From Cheiracanthium punctorium (lineage: Eukaryota; Arthropoda; Arachnida; Araneae; Cheiracanthiidae), in the NCBI GenBank assembly GCA_038373885.1, contig JAWZYV010019947.1, positions 62,001 through 126,000 on the forward strand: DNA of 64,000 nt, read 5' to 3'. Of this stretch, positions 33,327-45,725 are shown piece by piece. The notes below the pieces were generated by a model. That model saw only the letters and a list, made by a program, of their open reading frames with translations. It had not been told where the DNA came from and made no database searches. Both the position numbers and the translations under genes were made by a program. Numbering within the stretch: the first letter of the stretch is position 1; every line of letters begins with the position of its first letter.

Positions 33327-33950
33327 ACGTGAATATATGTGGTTGTGGGGCCCGGCCCCCCCAATAATTTTGAAAACTTAACGCTTATGTCATAAATATA
33401 TAAGCTACCCGTTTGTTGTATTTTCATAAAAAAGGGAAAAGGAACGGCTTGGATATTTGCCATCATGATTGACGACATTTCTATGTCGGGTGCAAGACCC
33501 TGGTGATTCTTTGGCAACTTATGGCACATATGCGGATACTCGACAGTCACTTCCGAATTTTGTAGCCTTTAAAACAGTTCTCTGTATTCTTTTATAATTT
33601 GGTTGGCAGATTGGCATATTTATCAACGCGAAATATATCATCTCGCCGTAATGGCAAATACCCAAGCTGTACTTAAAGAACATAGAGACAAACGCACTTA
33701 CCTCAACGTTTCTATTTTATCTTTTGTATAGCCTTGACTCCCATTTTCTTTTACTATCTTGTTCCACTATGTTCACAACATTGCCGTGGTCAATAACGCA
33801 ACAGTAACTTTCTTCAAACTTTAAAAAATTACAAATTCTCAAATATGCGCATGCTAAAAGTTTATTCGCTGAAGATATCGAAACTCACAATCTCACTTTC
33901 TTCAGTCAGTGAGTAAAATCAAAAACATCAAAAATCAAAGACACTGAATC

Positions 33951-34371
33951 CAGTGGCGCACCCAGGATTTTAGTTTAGGGGGGGGGGCTGGGCTGCAAAT
34001 ACTGCTGAATCGGTTGTAGTGACCTCTATTAGTTAAACTCTATTATAATGTCAAAATATTCTGTACGACTTTATTGTCCCATAGAACACAAGCAACTCGT
34101 TATAGAGTCATTATACTTCTGATCTTTTCTTAAATGTTGTAACCGAGTTTAACGTTGTTTCGTAAACTAACTGTAAGCATTTATTTAAAAACTAATTCCT
34201 TTTTGGTGAAAAATACTTTAGAAATAATTTGAAGACAATTAAAAAAGAGAGAGAACGAAAGAAAAAAAATTTATTAGCAAAAATTTTCATTTTATAAAGT
34301 TTTTCATTTCTAACTTTCTACTTTTAGGGGGGGCTTGAGCCCCCATAGCCCCCTCCGTGGGTGCGCCTATG
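33951..34371. mobile_element. hAT MITE with exact 8-bp target duplication
   Basis: CAGTGGCGCACCCAGGATT at the left and GTGGGTGCGCCTATG at the right are near-inverted ends. ACTGAATC occurs at 33943-33950 and 34372-34379. GC-rich blocks with G and C runs sit just inside both ends around an AT-rich core. Confidence 0.8.
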
Positions 34372-34841
34372 ACTGAATCAACATACTCACTTTCAACATA
34401 TTAAAAGCAATACTAATTAACTTCTTTGTTATTTAAATATGCATTGGAAAATAAAATTACTCGGTTATCAACACACTCATTTTGAATTTGAATGGATAAA
34501 ATGAAATACCAAATTATTCCTATTTTGTTTCAAAACTTCAAATACAATTTCTTTCGGATATGACATTAAAAAGTATCCAATACTTTGACAACACATGTCA
34601 GATTGCCGAACTACATGTATATAATGGGCCAGGGACGTACCCAGAAAAAATTTTCACACAGGGTCCGAAAATTTTGTAAGGGGTCCAGACAGTGAAAAAG
34701 GCAGAATTTTTCAGAAAAAGTCTTCATCATTATTATTTTGTTAACGAAAACTTAAAATTTCAAGGGGGGGGGGCAGTGGCAAATTATTGCAAGTTTGTCG
34801 GGGGGGGGGGGGGCGGAGGTTAGTTAGAAGATTAACATATA

Positions 34842-36545
34842 CGGTAAAATCATACAAGACGGTGTGCACCCCATGCAAACACAGCGACAGACGTTGGAGC
34901 TTGGCGATTGCCAAGCCCTGCGACTGTTGCCAACCATTTTGCACGATCAGCAAAGTATTTTAACACATTAAACTTGCACATTATTTCACTAACAAAAACA
35001 TTAAAACAAAATACAACGTCCATATTTAACCAAAAGAACGTCTGCAAATTCAGTAACAGGCAATTTAAAATGAGCAAACAGTGGACCGTTTTTAACTAAA
35101 AAAACTACAGTGGATGAAGCAATCTAGTTGTACAGCTATGTAAACTAGGCAAATAGTGGACCGTTTTTAACTAAAAAAACTTCGATGGATTAAGCAACCT
35201 AGTTGTACAGCTGTGCAAACTAGGCAACCAGTGGACCGTTTTTAACTAAAAAAACAACAGTGGATTAAACAACCTAGTTGTACAGCTAATGTAAACTGGG
35301 CAAACACTGGCCCGTTTTCAACTCAAAAAAACATCGGTGGATTAAACAGCCTAGTTGTACACTTCATATAAAGTCAGTATGATTAGAATAGCACTTATGA
35401 AAACATAAACACATCAAACACCTCAATTTAAAATTCACATTAAAAACCTTAAACATTGCAAAGATTCATTAAAAAAGAGCACTTACCTTTATTTTTTTTT
35501 AAATAACCGCTCAGAAATGTCCCTATAACCCCCGGCTTATAACGTAACACCAGCATGCTTTCTTTTATTTAGCTTTATATTCACACCATATTTCTAACAA
35601 ACACGCACAAATTTTTTTCATACATTAACATAACATACAGTAGAAGACCTAAAATCCGCTGACCCGAAATCCGCAAGGCTCTAAAATCCGCACTGTCTGT
35701 TCAATGTAAACAATGAAATCTGTCCTTTCATCTGCAAGTTCAGAAAACTACACTATAACCACAAAGTAAAACTAAATAAGCTAGTCCCACTTGAAAAAAA
35801 TATTTTAAGAGTTTGTGAGCTCTCATGGTAAGATTGATATCCTTGAAATGACTGGCAATGACATAATTAACACTCAATTATAGTCACACGACACAGTAAC
35901 AAGTGAGAATAATCAAAAAGTTGATAAAATAACATTTAATCAAGGTTAGGCTCTGAGAAAGAAATATCTTTGATTTGTAGAGCAGCAAAGCTGTGTTACA
36001 GAACAGGAAATAATGGGGGGGAAAAAACTATAATTAGAACATCCCAAAGTCCTAAACTACTATTGAATTTACAAGTTTAAATAAATTGTACTATAATCTC
36101 TAAATTTTGCATATTGTATTATCCCTCTGTATTTTTTATATCATGATTCTGATTATAAGTAACATGATTTGTTTCCCCTTGATCTTCATTGTTTTTTTTT
36201 TTTTGTTGTTTTTTTTTTCTCTGGGTGGGGTGGAGGGAAATAGAATAAATTTCCTATTATGACCCAAAATCCGCAAAATTCTAAAATCTGCACAAGGTCT
36301 GGAACCAAGCTGTGCGGATTTGGGGTCTTCTACTGTATTTCATTCCCTTCCATCAATAACATGAAACAATTTCAAATTCCCAAACTGACGATACACGTAT
36401 TCTTTATGGTTGCCAGTCACAACTACCACTGGCAGGGTACTTCACTTCTGATGTGCATCGCCCACGACGGTGCCAGAAATATCACCAAATGAAACATGTA
36501 AACAAACATCGATATGTAAACAGCACTGGATACGGAATATAGTCC
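34842..36545 (+). repeat. Compound repeat H, copy 2, interrupted by a pogo-like MITE
   Basis: It shows the same order as copy 1: GGTAAAATCATACAAG, a degraded hairpin (about 34871-34935), about four 75-bp units (35070-35360), then the common flank. The flank is split after AACATA at 35637 by a 698-bp MITE and continues at TTTCATTCCCTTCCATCAAT. Copy 1 shows the uninterrupted form at about 30970-30990. Confidence 0.85.
35638..36335. mobile_element. pogo/Tigger-like MITE 2, TA duplication
   Basis: The ends CAGTAGAAGACCTAAAATCC and GGATTTGGGGTCTTCTACTG are inverted, with TA on both sides (35636-35637, 36336-36337). AATCCGCA motifs recur near both ends, and TGTAAACAATGAAATCTG inside matches the inner part of the element at 5695, so both are one family. 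No transposase frame. Confidence 0.85.
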
Positions 36546-36546
36546 A

Positions 36547-36650
36547 CATATACATCCATTTTATGGAAGTAAAATAGGATCTTTTACATTAATTTCTTTT
36601 TTCTCGGTGGGGGGAATCCGGACCACCCCCTGGGGACGTCCTTGTAAGGC
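36547..36650 (+). repeat. Short dispersed repeat, partner at 42182-42290
   Basis: TTTATGGAAGTA, ATAGGATCTTTTA and TTAATTTCTTTTTTCTCGG occur in the same order at both places, followed in each by G/C-rich runs and a CTTGTA ending. Confidence 0.65.
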
Positions 36651-38046
36651 CATTTTTCAAAATTGTATCTTGATTATCCACATCTACTAATAAATTGCTT
36701 CCTGCTTTTGCCAAACACATGCCAAATAGAATAAGTAAAAGGGCTATCTGTAGGTAATGGATCATTTTATACCAAATCACCCTGGAAAAAGATGAAATGT
36801 CACCCACCACTTCAGATTTTTATAAAACTTTTTTTACATATTGCTATGACTAAGTTATAAAACCATACCAAATTTTTTTGTCCTAGGTCAAATACTTTCT
36901 GAGATTTAGGAGGTCAAAGTTTAGTTAGGAAAGACATTAAAAAAATGTTTGCTGCTCTGTGTCAGTCGTGTATTCATTAAGAAAAAAAATCACAATTCAG
37001 TCAAAAATAAACATTTTTATGGCTAATTTTTTCTACATTTTCTATAAAGTATATATATTTCATGGATAACATATTTTAATGTACTTTTGAAGAAATAATA
37101 GTAGGAAAAAAAAAAAAAAAATAAAGCTAGATGTTTTTTCAAAATTTTGAGTTAAAAATGTCTTTATTTCAAAATATGATTAAGAGGTGAGGCAGTATAG
37201 TTACCAAGTTAAACTTTTTTTTTTTTTTTTTTTTGGTAAACCTAAAAGTATACTTTAAAAGGATATGAAATACAATCAGTGGTATTTTAGCCTACTTAAT
37301 TATTTTTAATCATTAATTCTAATTTTAGTTGAATGATTAAAATAGTAACACTGAGTAATCACAAAAGGGTTCAGAATTCTATTTTTATGTAACAATCAAA
37401 TCTTATTCCACTTAGAAAGCAGAAGCAACATTGTAACAATAAAAATTATTATTGAAAAATAGTAATTAGAATTCTGAACCAGAACATTATTCCTGCATCC
37501 TGCAGTTGTTTAATTGTTAGTTGGATATTCTGTGTTCTGTGAAGGTGCACTTTCTCTCAAATTACAAAATTATAAAAAACATTTAAAATCTAGCTCTTCT
37601 CTATCGGTTTGAAATAATTCTAAAACAGCTTAAGAAAGTTTGTCCACATTGGTAATTATGTCAATATCTTAACAATTTGATGTAATAAAAAATCACAGCA
37701 TAAGAACGGACAGATGCCAGACATTCGCTCTGAGCAAAAGAATGTGCCATCAGATGTCAGTGAGAATACATATGTAAAACATCTCATTAAAATACACTGT
37801 GCATGTGCAGCATGCTAACATGTCGCTTGAAGAGAATCTGTGTGCTTTATTTTGCACGGAAGTAAATCTGTGACTCACCTTCACTTTACAGTCTATGCTA
37901 ACTTTCAATCAAGTATTGAAACTGATTAAAAAAAAATGAGGAAAATATATTAATTTCTGTATCTAATCCTTGGAGATGGTCCACACCACCATATTGTCTG
38001 CATCTGGGGAAAAATCCTTTTTTAACACGGACTGTCTGCATATTAT

Positions 38047-38621
38047 CAGGGCTTGAAAAATCTTAAATTTTTTACATGCCCTTTCGGACATTTTAATAAA
38101 AGAAATACATGTCCCGATTTAAATTTGTACATGCCCAAATATCTTTAATTGCATATTAACATAAACATTAACATACACTAAATTTATAATATAATATTAC
38201 ATACATATCATTAAAAAATTTACTTTTAGTTTAGCTCCAGGCAAGTGCATGCCCTTCCACATGTCTTGTTTCTTTTGTACTAAATAGTCAATGTTGAATC
38301 ACTGCTGAGGGATAAAAAGTTTTTGATTTAACACCATTAAAGCTCATTTGCATTAAATGATTCATCGTTTCAGATGACACACTGCATCGCAATTAATATT
38401 TTATGTGATTCATTGCACTGAATGCTCTCTCATAGGAAGATGCAGTAGGAGAAACACAGAGCATTATTTCTATAAGTAGTGGAATATTTGTTAATTTTGC
38501 CTGCCACTCTTTAGGTTATATTTACATGCCCGGTCGGGCATGTAAGGGGAAAAAAATGTCTGTCCGGTTTGAATTTTTACAGGCTCTGGGCATGTTGAGC
38601 AATCTTAATTTTCGAGTTCTG
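38047..38621 (-). mobile_element. hAT element with exact 8-bp duplication and transposase relic
   Basis: CATATTAT lies at 38039-38046 and 38622-38629. The ends are CAGGGCTTGAAAAATC and, inverted, CAGAACTCGAAAATT. On the minus strand about 38340-38520 reads IPLLIEIMLCVSPTASSYER then AFSAMNHIK before a stop, a hATC dimerisation block like that at 29325 but from another lineage. GC-rich ACATGCCCGGTCGGGCATGT is a perfect palindrome near 38524-38543. Confidence 0.82.
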
Positions 38622-39394
38622 CATATTATATATGCAAAATTAGGGTAATTATTAATTATTTTCATTGCTGCAGTACAGGAACATCATTGTCTTTTGTACA
38701 AATTTTTTTTTGAAAATTTCCTAACTGGCAATTATGTTTTCACACAAAATCACATTTTTTCATACTACTCTCTTAATAAGATAAAACAAGAGGTTCTGAA
38801 AATTTGACAGGATCTGATAGTTATCATTGTGGCAGAATATTTCACACACGCATGAAACTATCATCTAAAGATAATATATGCTGGAAAATAATTTTCAAAC
38901 AAAATTATCTGTATCCGTGGATATAACAGCAAATTAACTGTTTTTTTTAATCTGTATCCCTGATATGAGAAACAATCCTTTTTCATATCCATATCCATGC
39001 ATATAAAAGCAAGTTATCCATTTTCATTCAGTATCTGGGTCATTCCGCAGTAATTGGCTTCACAAGTTTGAAAAAACATTATGTGTAATGCATCGCCATG
39101 AAAATCTTCTACTAAAGGTCAATAACAGAAAATCTTTGTTTTTAACTAAACAAATATTACTGCAAGCATTTTGTTTACATTCATATAGAAAAATTTGTTA
39201 TGTACAGGATATTATATTTTTAACTAAAACTCAAAAACTATTTTATTTTCTTTCAAAGTTCTTTTGTTTCATTAAACCTTTTGAATAGTAGTATTATGTG
39301 AAATAAAAATGATATTTTATCAGAAACTTTTAATGATTAATTTCTCTTTGTCCCGTGCGAAAAAATTGGGAGTTATTTTTAACTTTTTAACTCA

Positions 39395-40619
39395 CTAGGG
39401 GCCAAGGCCCCTAGACTCATTGCGCTTGCTTTTCGTATGATGTATTCAGCCCCTGATAATTCTTATTCGTAAAAAAGGCATAATTTCAACAAACAAAACC
39501 CAAAGAATTGCATCAGATAGAATGTTACCGGCATTGCTTGGTTCTTGCATGTTCTTTGGAACATAAAAATTTAAACTTCACACTATATTGAATTATGTTA
39601 AAACCTATGGAACACCTTACATATTGGCCACCCATGGCAAATTTTCATAATTTGGCAGCTTATGTATATGTATCATTAATAATTAAGTCTTAAGAAAATA
39701 GTACTTCATATGTTTCTTTGATAAAAACTATGGGACTGCTTGCCATTATTGGCGACTCTTCATTATTTGGCAATTTACACATGCTCTTAACCAATAATTA
39801 CTGGTCATGTAAGGCTACCAGGAAAACCGATTTCTATATATTCATATTCCTGTGCAGATTGGCGAATTAAGCACCATGAAATATATCATCTTATCATGCT
39901 GGCAAATATCTAATCTGTACTATAACTGCTATAAATCTAATATGTACTATAACTGCTATAAATCTAATATGTACTATAACTGCTATAATCTGTACTATAA
40001 CTGCTATAATCGGTACTATAACTGCTATAATCGGTACTATAACTACTAGTTAACACCGTCAAATATTTCTACGGGCAACAAATACCCAGGCTGAACCTAA
40101 CCAGCTCTAAAATAATCTGCATTTTAATTAATTTTCATTTTCAAGATACTGAGTTCTAACATTTTGGAACTCGGAGAGTTTAGATTCACCCTGCTTGGAG
40201 AGATACCATTTTGCCAGATAGTACCTAATGCCAAGATGGCGGTTTTAAAATCAGTTACAATTAGTTATTCTGTTTTGAAAAAACGAATAATCGCTAATTC
40301 TAAACTCCTGTTGTTTAAAAAAACTTACTGTTTGAAAATTGTCAACTTTGTATTGCTCACTTTGAGTTATTTATTTCATATACTTTTTAATTTCGCATAA
40401 AATTGGTGTCATTCTACTTCGTGTGTGTCAATTTTACGTGATTCTACATACTTGGAAGTGCTTTGTTACAAAGGCATGAATGATTTTATGCTGGCAAAAA
40501 TTGCCAAACCTGGCAACTATTACGTTTATTTAAGAAAGCTTATCAGGCTCCCGAGAATTTTCCGAATCTGCAAACACCTTCCTCGAAACTCAAATCCCCA
40601 CGGTTTTGGAGGAGATAGG
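39395..40619 (-). repeat. Dispersed repeat family R, copy 2 (uninterrupted)
   Basis: It begins CTAGGGGCCAAGGCCCCTAG and ends GGAGGAGATAGG, as copy 1 does. It supplies the empty site for the pogo-like insertion in copy 1 (near 39660 here). It has an expanded short tandem array at 39912-40048. Strand is given from the possible Helitron-type CTAG|T end, which is uncertain. Confidence 0.78.
39912..40048 (+). repeat. Short tandem array TGTACTATAACTGCTATAA
   Basis: Six copies of a unit reading TACTATAACTGCTATAA, the first steps about 27 bp long and the later ones 18-19 bp. Copy 1 of this repeat family has a single unit at about 7930, so the array grew after the copies separated. Confidence 0.85.
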
Positions 40620-40990
40620 GGCATAGCAACATGCGCTTTCAAATAAAGGATTTGTCTCAGGATCTAAATTTAATAAAAATGCAATTGATATATCACACCC
40701 TTTTTCACACAGTCCTCTGGCTCCATGCTGTGCAAGAATTTCCTGGGACTATGAGATCCAGGCATTTTAATATCCTCTCTCACACACACACACAAAAATT
40801 CAAAATTTGTATTAGCTTCCTTCAAAATTCTAAAGGGGCATAGCAACATGCACTTTCAAATAAAGGATTTGTCTCAGGATCTAAATTTAATAAAAATGTA
40901 ATTGATATATCACGCCCCTTTTCACACAGTCCTCTGGCTCCATGCTGTGCAAGAATTTCCTGGGACTATGAGACTCAGGCATTTTAATAG
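40618..40990 (+). repeat. Tandem duplication, period about 218 bp
   Basis: GGGGCATAGCAACATGC begins near 40617 and again near 40835. About 150 bp then follow with few differences, through CTCTGGCTCCATGCTG and TTTCCTGGGACTATGAGA. A (CA)n tract separates the copies. Confidence 0.8.
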
Positions 40991-41286
40991 TCAATACATG
41001 TACTTTTTTTTGCAACAAATGATTACTATATAAACCATGTAACCTGCACATATATAAATTGAAACACAGCTCAAAAAGCGACATTTTTGTGACTTCAGTT
41101 GCCTTGTAAACTTATGCAAAAAGTTAATAAAAATATGTCTTTTTTAACCAGGAGTGGTTATTTCATTACGTCGCCAGCTTACAGCCTGAGTATCAGAATT
41201 TTGCCGAGCACCCCATGGACTTCCTATCTTATTGTCGACCCAGCTCTAACTCCAACGGCAGGTAGGCAGTCATCTTTCAATGAGAC

Positions 41287-41334
41287 CCAGCTAGGGGCTA
41301 AAAACTATCGGTTTGAATTTTTAGCCCCTAGCTG
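41287..41334. repeat. Perfect hairpin, arms CAGCTAGGGGCTAAAAA
   Basis: The arm is exactly mirrored by TTTTTAGCCCCTAGCTG about 13 bases later. Its core resembles the CTAGGGGCC palindrome that opens repeat family R, but the flanks differ. Confidence 0.75.
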
Positions 41335-41594
41335 ACTGAGACGCCTGTCCTGCCCAGTGCCATGTATCACATACACACATAGGCGGCTGGTGCACCAAAA
41401 AAGTGGGGGGTCAAAAGAGATGATAGTATGTAAGTAGAGGGCACCCCTAAAGCTGTTTTTTTTGGGGGGGTGTAAAATCGCCCTATTATAATTGAATTTT
41501 AATGTCATTATTGATTAAATGACCTTCTCTAAAAGAACTAGGATCAAAAATCAGAACGGATGCCCACCGAAGACTCCCTCCTTTTAATTCAAAG

Positions 41595-41957
41595 TAGAGA
41601 CCTGAACGGACCGGCCGGGTACGGAATTTATAAATCTGTTGTTAACTGGCCGGGTCGAACTCGTGTTAGTGATAATTTTTTTTTTTTCGAGTTCCTGCAA
41701 CCCGCACAAAAAGTTAATATTAATAACTTCTTTTATAAAATGTCTGAAAAATATTTATTTATCGATATATCTGGTCGTCTTCATATTTTTTTAATTTCTG
41801 GAATTTTCGAATTTTTACTCCTCAACTATGGGCCCGTAAGGGCCGGCCCGTGGTGTTTGTTCAAATGTGTTACGGGCCCGGGCATGGCCTACAAAATCAA
41901 GAATCATCGGGCTCAGGCTGGGCCGGGACTCTATTTTCAGGCCCGTGCAGGTCTCTA
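41595..41957. mobile_element. GC-rich hAT MITE with exact 8-bp target duplication
   Basis: TAGAGACCTG and CAGGTCTCTA are exact inverted ends, flanked by ATTCAAAG (41587-41594, 41958-41965). Inside are GGCCGGGT and GGCCCG motifs, an unusual GC-rich island within AT-rich surroundings. Confidence 0.85.
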
Positions 41958-43726
41958 ATTCAAAGTTCCATTTCAATTCTTATGAAATAATAACATGAGA
42001 AGAATATAAAACACTTACTTGTTAAGCAAATCTTTCTTTCTTTAAATTCTTGAATAGATCAATGATGTCACAAACTGACAAACTTCCAAACACAAAGAGA
42101 GAGGAGGTCACTAATAAATTCATTTATTTGATCTTACATTATCCATTCTAATAAATTATTTGGTATTATATTATGCAATATTGGCATATACATCCAATTT
42201 ATGGAAGTAACATAGGATCTTTTAAATTAATTTCTTTTTTCTCGGGGGGTGGTCGCCCCCTCCGCCCCCCTTTAATCCGCCCTTGTATGGAAATATATCA
42301 AAGCGTTCCTTTTCAACAAGAAAATTGCATCTTTTCCTCAATTCTGTTATCTCTGGATATTTCTGGCAAAGAGTTGGTGTATTTTTTGTACATTTTTTGA
42401 AAAATTTGCATATCTCTCTTTAATTTTTCCATATCAAGAAGTAAAATGCTCTGTTCACTTCTCCATAGTACTCTAACCATGCAAATTGGTCGAACCAACT
42501 TTTTTGGAATTTCCTCACTTTATGTATCGGATATTCAAAGTCTAGAGGCTTATGTGGACCTTCGTTTATTTCATTTTTCCTGTATTTATGATGATCCGAA
42601 GTTAGAGTGTCTCATTATCTTCAGTTCTGAATCCAAGTTATTTTCACTGAGACTTTACGTTGGTAAATGATCAGCCTGTGTTTCCTTGAAACTTTAACCA
42701 TCACATTTTTCATTTTCTTTTAAATTGCTAAGCTTACTGTACTAGCATATTTTGATCTGCATTTTCTGCAACTGGAATCTTAAGGAAACATGAAGTGATA
42801 GTCGGTTGGGTTTTAAGCCTCTTTGCTTTTAACATTTCAAAAACAAATATGAATATGGAAGAAATAAAGATCATGAATCAGAAAAACTTAGACAGCATGC
42901 GCACAGTCAACCTACTGCTTCGAATTAGCATAAAGGAATGAAATGTTCACGAGATCCTTACATCTGGGCAGGGCCGATTCTAGAATATACAGTTCCTTTT
43001 GGGAAATTTCTAATTCGCCCCCCCCCCACGCACACATACACTCACATACAATCTCCTACAATTAAATCCCTTTTTAAATGTTCAGATAAATATGCTTTCT
43101 TTTCCTTAAATGTAATCTTAAAAGCTACTGTAGAAAGCCGTTTATTATCCCTTCCATGAATTGTATTCATGGGTGGTCAGTTTAACTCTTTAGATCTCAA
43201 AGAGAATCTCATAACTGTTGGTTCCCATCAAAATGGCCTGTCCGCCCTTTCCCCATGTAACCTCCCTTTTTAAGTAGAGTGAGAGGCTTCCTGTAATGAT
43301 AATCCGAAGACGGTCTGTTTTATCTATTCCAGAATACAGGAAGGTAGCAACAAAATTTTTAAGTAACACACCTGTAAGGGGGGGGGGATTCCTAGAAGGC
43401 TACACTCTGTTTTTATGGGAACGAAGGCACTCGGACAGTTGGACGAGATAAAGAATAATTTTCCCTCCTTTTATCCAAATAAAGTAAAAGGAATGCGCAT
43501 TGCCGCTATTGTCAAGATCTGTTTTCTCCCTATCACAATTACTGTGACTTGTTTTAGAGAAAACGCATCGAATTTCTCTCGCCGAAAAACCGTTAAATGC
43601 GGGAAATCTAACGTTCTTGGCGGGATTTTTTAACATTACAAGTATAGGAAGATATTTGGAACCAATAGAAAATGACGTTATAGGCGGGAAAACTGTAAAT
43701 ACGTCTAACGTTAAACCAGGGTTCCA

Positions 43727-43731
<5 letters not shown>

Positions 43732-43778
<47 letters not shown>

Positions 43779-43871
43779 TAGAAAATTTATATAGAAAAAA
43801 CCCCCCAAGCCAGTCATTGTCAATGCATCAAAACACTGTAAAATGCATTGTCCTCATCAGAGGGGGATGAG

Positions 43872-43906
<35 letters not shown>
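43732..43906. repeat. (TA)n microsatellites
   Basis: Two long TA runs, at about 43731-43772 and 43875-43907, flank about 100 bp. Just left, GGGTTCCACTGTA is a lone pogo-like terminus. The right run abuts the start of a Helitron-like element. Similar TA runs occur at 45507-45528 and 48453-48482. Confidence 0.85.
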
Positions 43907-43913
<7 letters not shown>

Positions 43914-45506
43914 GACTTTTGTCTGTACATTTCTTGGAATTCAAAAATTTTGCGATTTCTGTCCGTTTCAAGCACCCGGGAATCCGATGCGACCCTCAAA
44001 AAAAAGTTTGTCTGTCTGTCATTCTGTCCGTGACGCTTTTTTTGTTTAAGCATCACGTAAAAACGACTGAAGCGAATGATATGAAATTGGGTGTCATGAT
44101 AGGTGGTCACTCAACTTAAAACATAGGCGTCGAATTTTTAAAAAATCTTGATTAGATTTTCAGATTTTACGAAAATCGTTTCAAACTGCGTAAATTTGTG
44201 TTCAAGCATCACGCAAAAACGACTGAAGCGAATGATATGAAATTGGGTGACATGATAGGTGGTCACTCAACTTAAAACATAGGCGTCAAATTTTTAAAAA
44301 ATCTTGATTAGACTTTCAGATTTTGCGAAAATCGTTTCAAACTGCGTAAATTTGTGTTCAAGCATCACGCAAAAACAACAGAAGCGAATGATATAAAATT
44401 GGGTGTCGTGATAAGTGGTCACTCAACTTAAAACATAGGAGTCGAATTTCTAAAAAATCTTGATTAGATTTTCAGATTTTGCGAAAATCGTTTCAAACTG
44501 CGTAAATTTGTGTTCAAGCATCATGCAAAAACGACTGAAGCGAATGATATGAAATTGAGTGACATAATAGGTGGTCACTCAACTTAAAACATAGGCGTCG
44601 AATTTTTAAAAATTTTCATTAGATTTTCAGATTTTGCGAAAATCGATTCAAACTGCATAAATTTGTGTTCGCACATCACGTAATAACTGCAAAGGTGAAA
44701 AAATGATATTTGGTGAAATGATAGGTGGTCACTCACCTTAAACTATAAGCATCTAATTTTAAAAAAATCCATCAGATTTCGAGATTTTGTGAAAATCGTT
44801 TAAAACTCAGTGAATCTTTGTTCCCGCATTACGTAATAACGACTAAAGCGAATGATATGAAATTTGGTCACACGATAGATGGTTGCTCAACATAAACTAT
44901 AGGAGTCCAATTTTTTAAACATTTTTATTAGATTTTGAGATTTTGTGAAAATTCTCTCAAAATACGTTTATATTTCTTCAAACATCACGTAATAACGACT
45001 AATAGGAATGATACGAAATTGAGTGATATGATAGGTAGTTGGTAATCTTAATTTATAGGCGTTGAATTTTAAAAATATTTTGCTTACATTTTGAGATTTT
45101 TCGAAAATCGTTTTAAAATGCTGAAAATTTGTTCCGGCATCACGAAATAAAGACTGCAGGGAATGAAACGAATTTGGGTGACATGATACGTTGTCACTCA
45201 ACTTAAATTCTAGGCTTCCAATTTTTCAAAGATGTTGATTAGATTTTGAGATTTTGCAAAAATTATTTCAGTATGCGTAAATATTCGTTCGCGCATCACA
45301 TAATTACGACTAAAGCGAATGAAATGATATTACTTAGTTACTCTCTAACCTGTAATATTTTAACAATACATGAAAATTATAACTTCGCTTTCTTTACTTT
45401 GGCAACATACTACATCCTTTCTGTGTACTCCTACAATGCTTACGAAAGTTCTTGCTTTTTGGAAATTTGCATTCACTAACCCGTCCAGGACGGGTACTTC
45501 AGCTAG
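43907..45506 (+). mobile_element. Helitron-like non-autonomous element with nine 156-bp units
   Basis: The 3' end shows the Helitron signature: a hairpin (ACCCGTCC/GGACGGGT, 45479-45495), then seven bases, then CTAG followed by T. The body is a tandem array with phase marks (AAGCATCACG or its diverged form) at about 44048, 44204, 44360, 44516, 44671, 44824, 44980, 45135 and 45291. Each unit contains GAAGCGAATGATATGAAATT and GGTCACTCAACTTAAA. Units are most alike on the left and decay to the right. The 5' end is ill-defined because it abuts a TA microsatellite. A relative is at 50140-52691. Confidence 0.65.
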
Positions 45507-45629
45507 TATATATATATATATATATATAAAGACCTTGCACTGGGAAAGTTCGCTTTCCCTCCCCTTCTCTTGCTCGGTTTCCCTATTGAGTGTCTTGTCA
45601 TCATTTTTAGATGAATTGTTACTTTTGAA

Positions 45630-45725
45630 CTTTGAAAATTGGGGGGGGGGCGAAGCCCCTTTACTTTTGGAAGTGAGGGGGCAGTTGCCCCCCTTGCCCC
45701 CCCGTACCAGCCGCCTATGCATACA
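45630..45725. repeat. GC-rich terminus-like block
   Basis: GGGGCGAAGCCCC, GAGGGGGCAGTTGCCCCCC and CCAGCCGCCTATG resemble one end of a hAT-type element. CATAGGCGGCTGG also begins at 41379, so that site and this one are probably ends of one family. Neither is complete. Confidence 0.4.

Noticed and set aside
39852..40049. Open frame with repeated YYNCY
   Set aside because: It is a translation of the short TACTATAACTGCTATAA tandem array; no start context or homologue.
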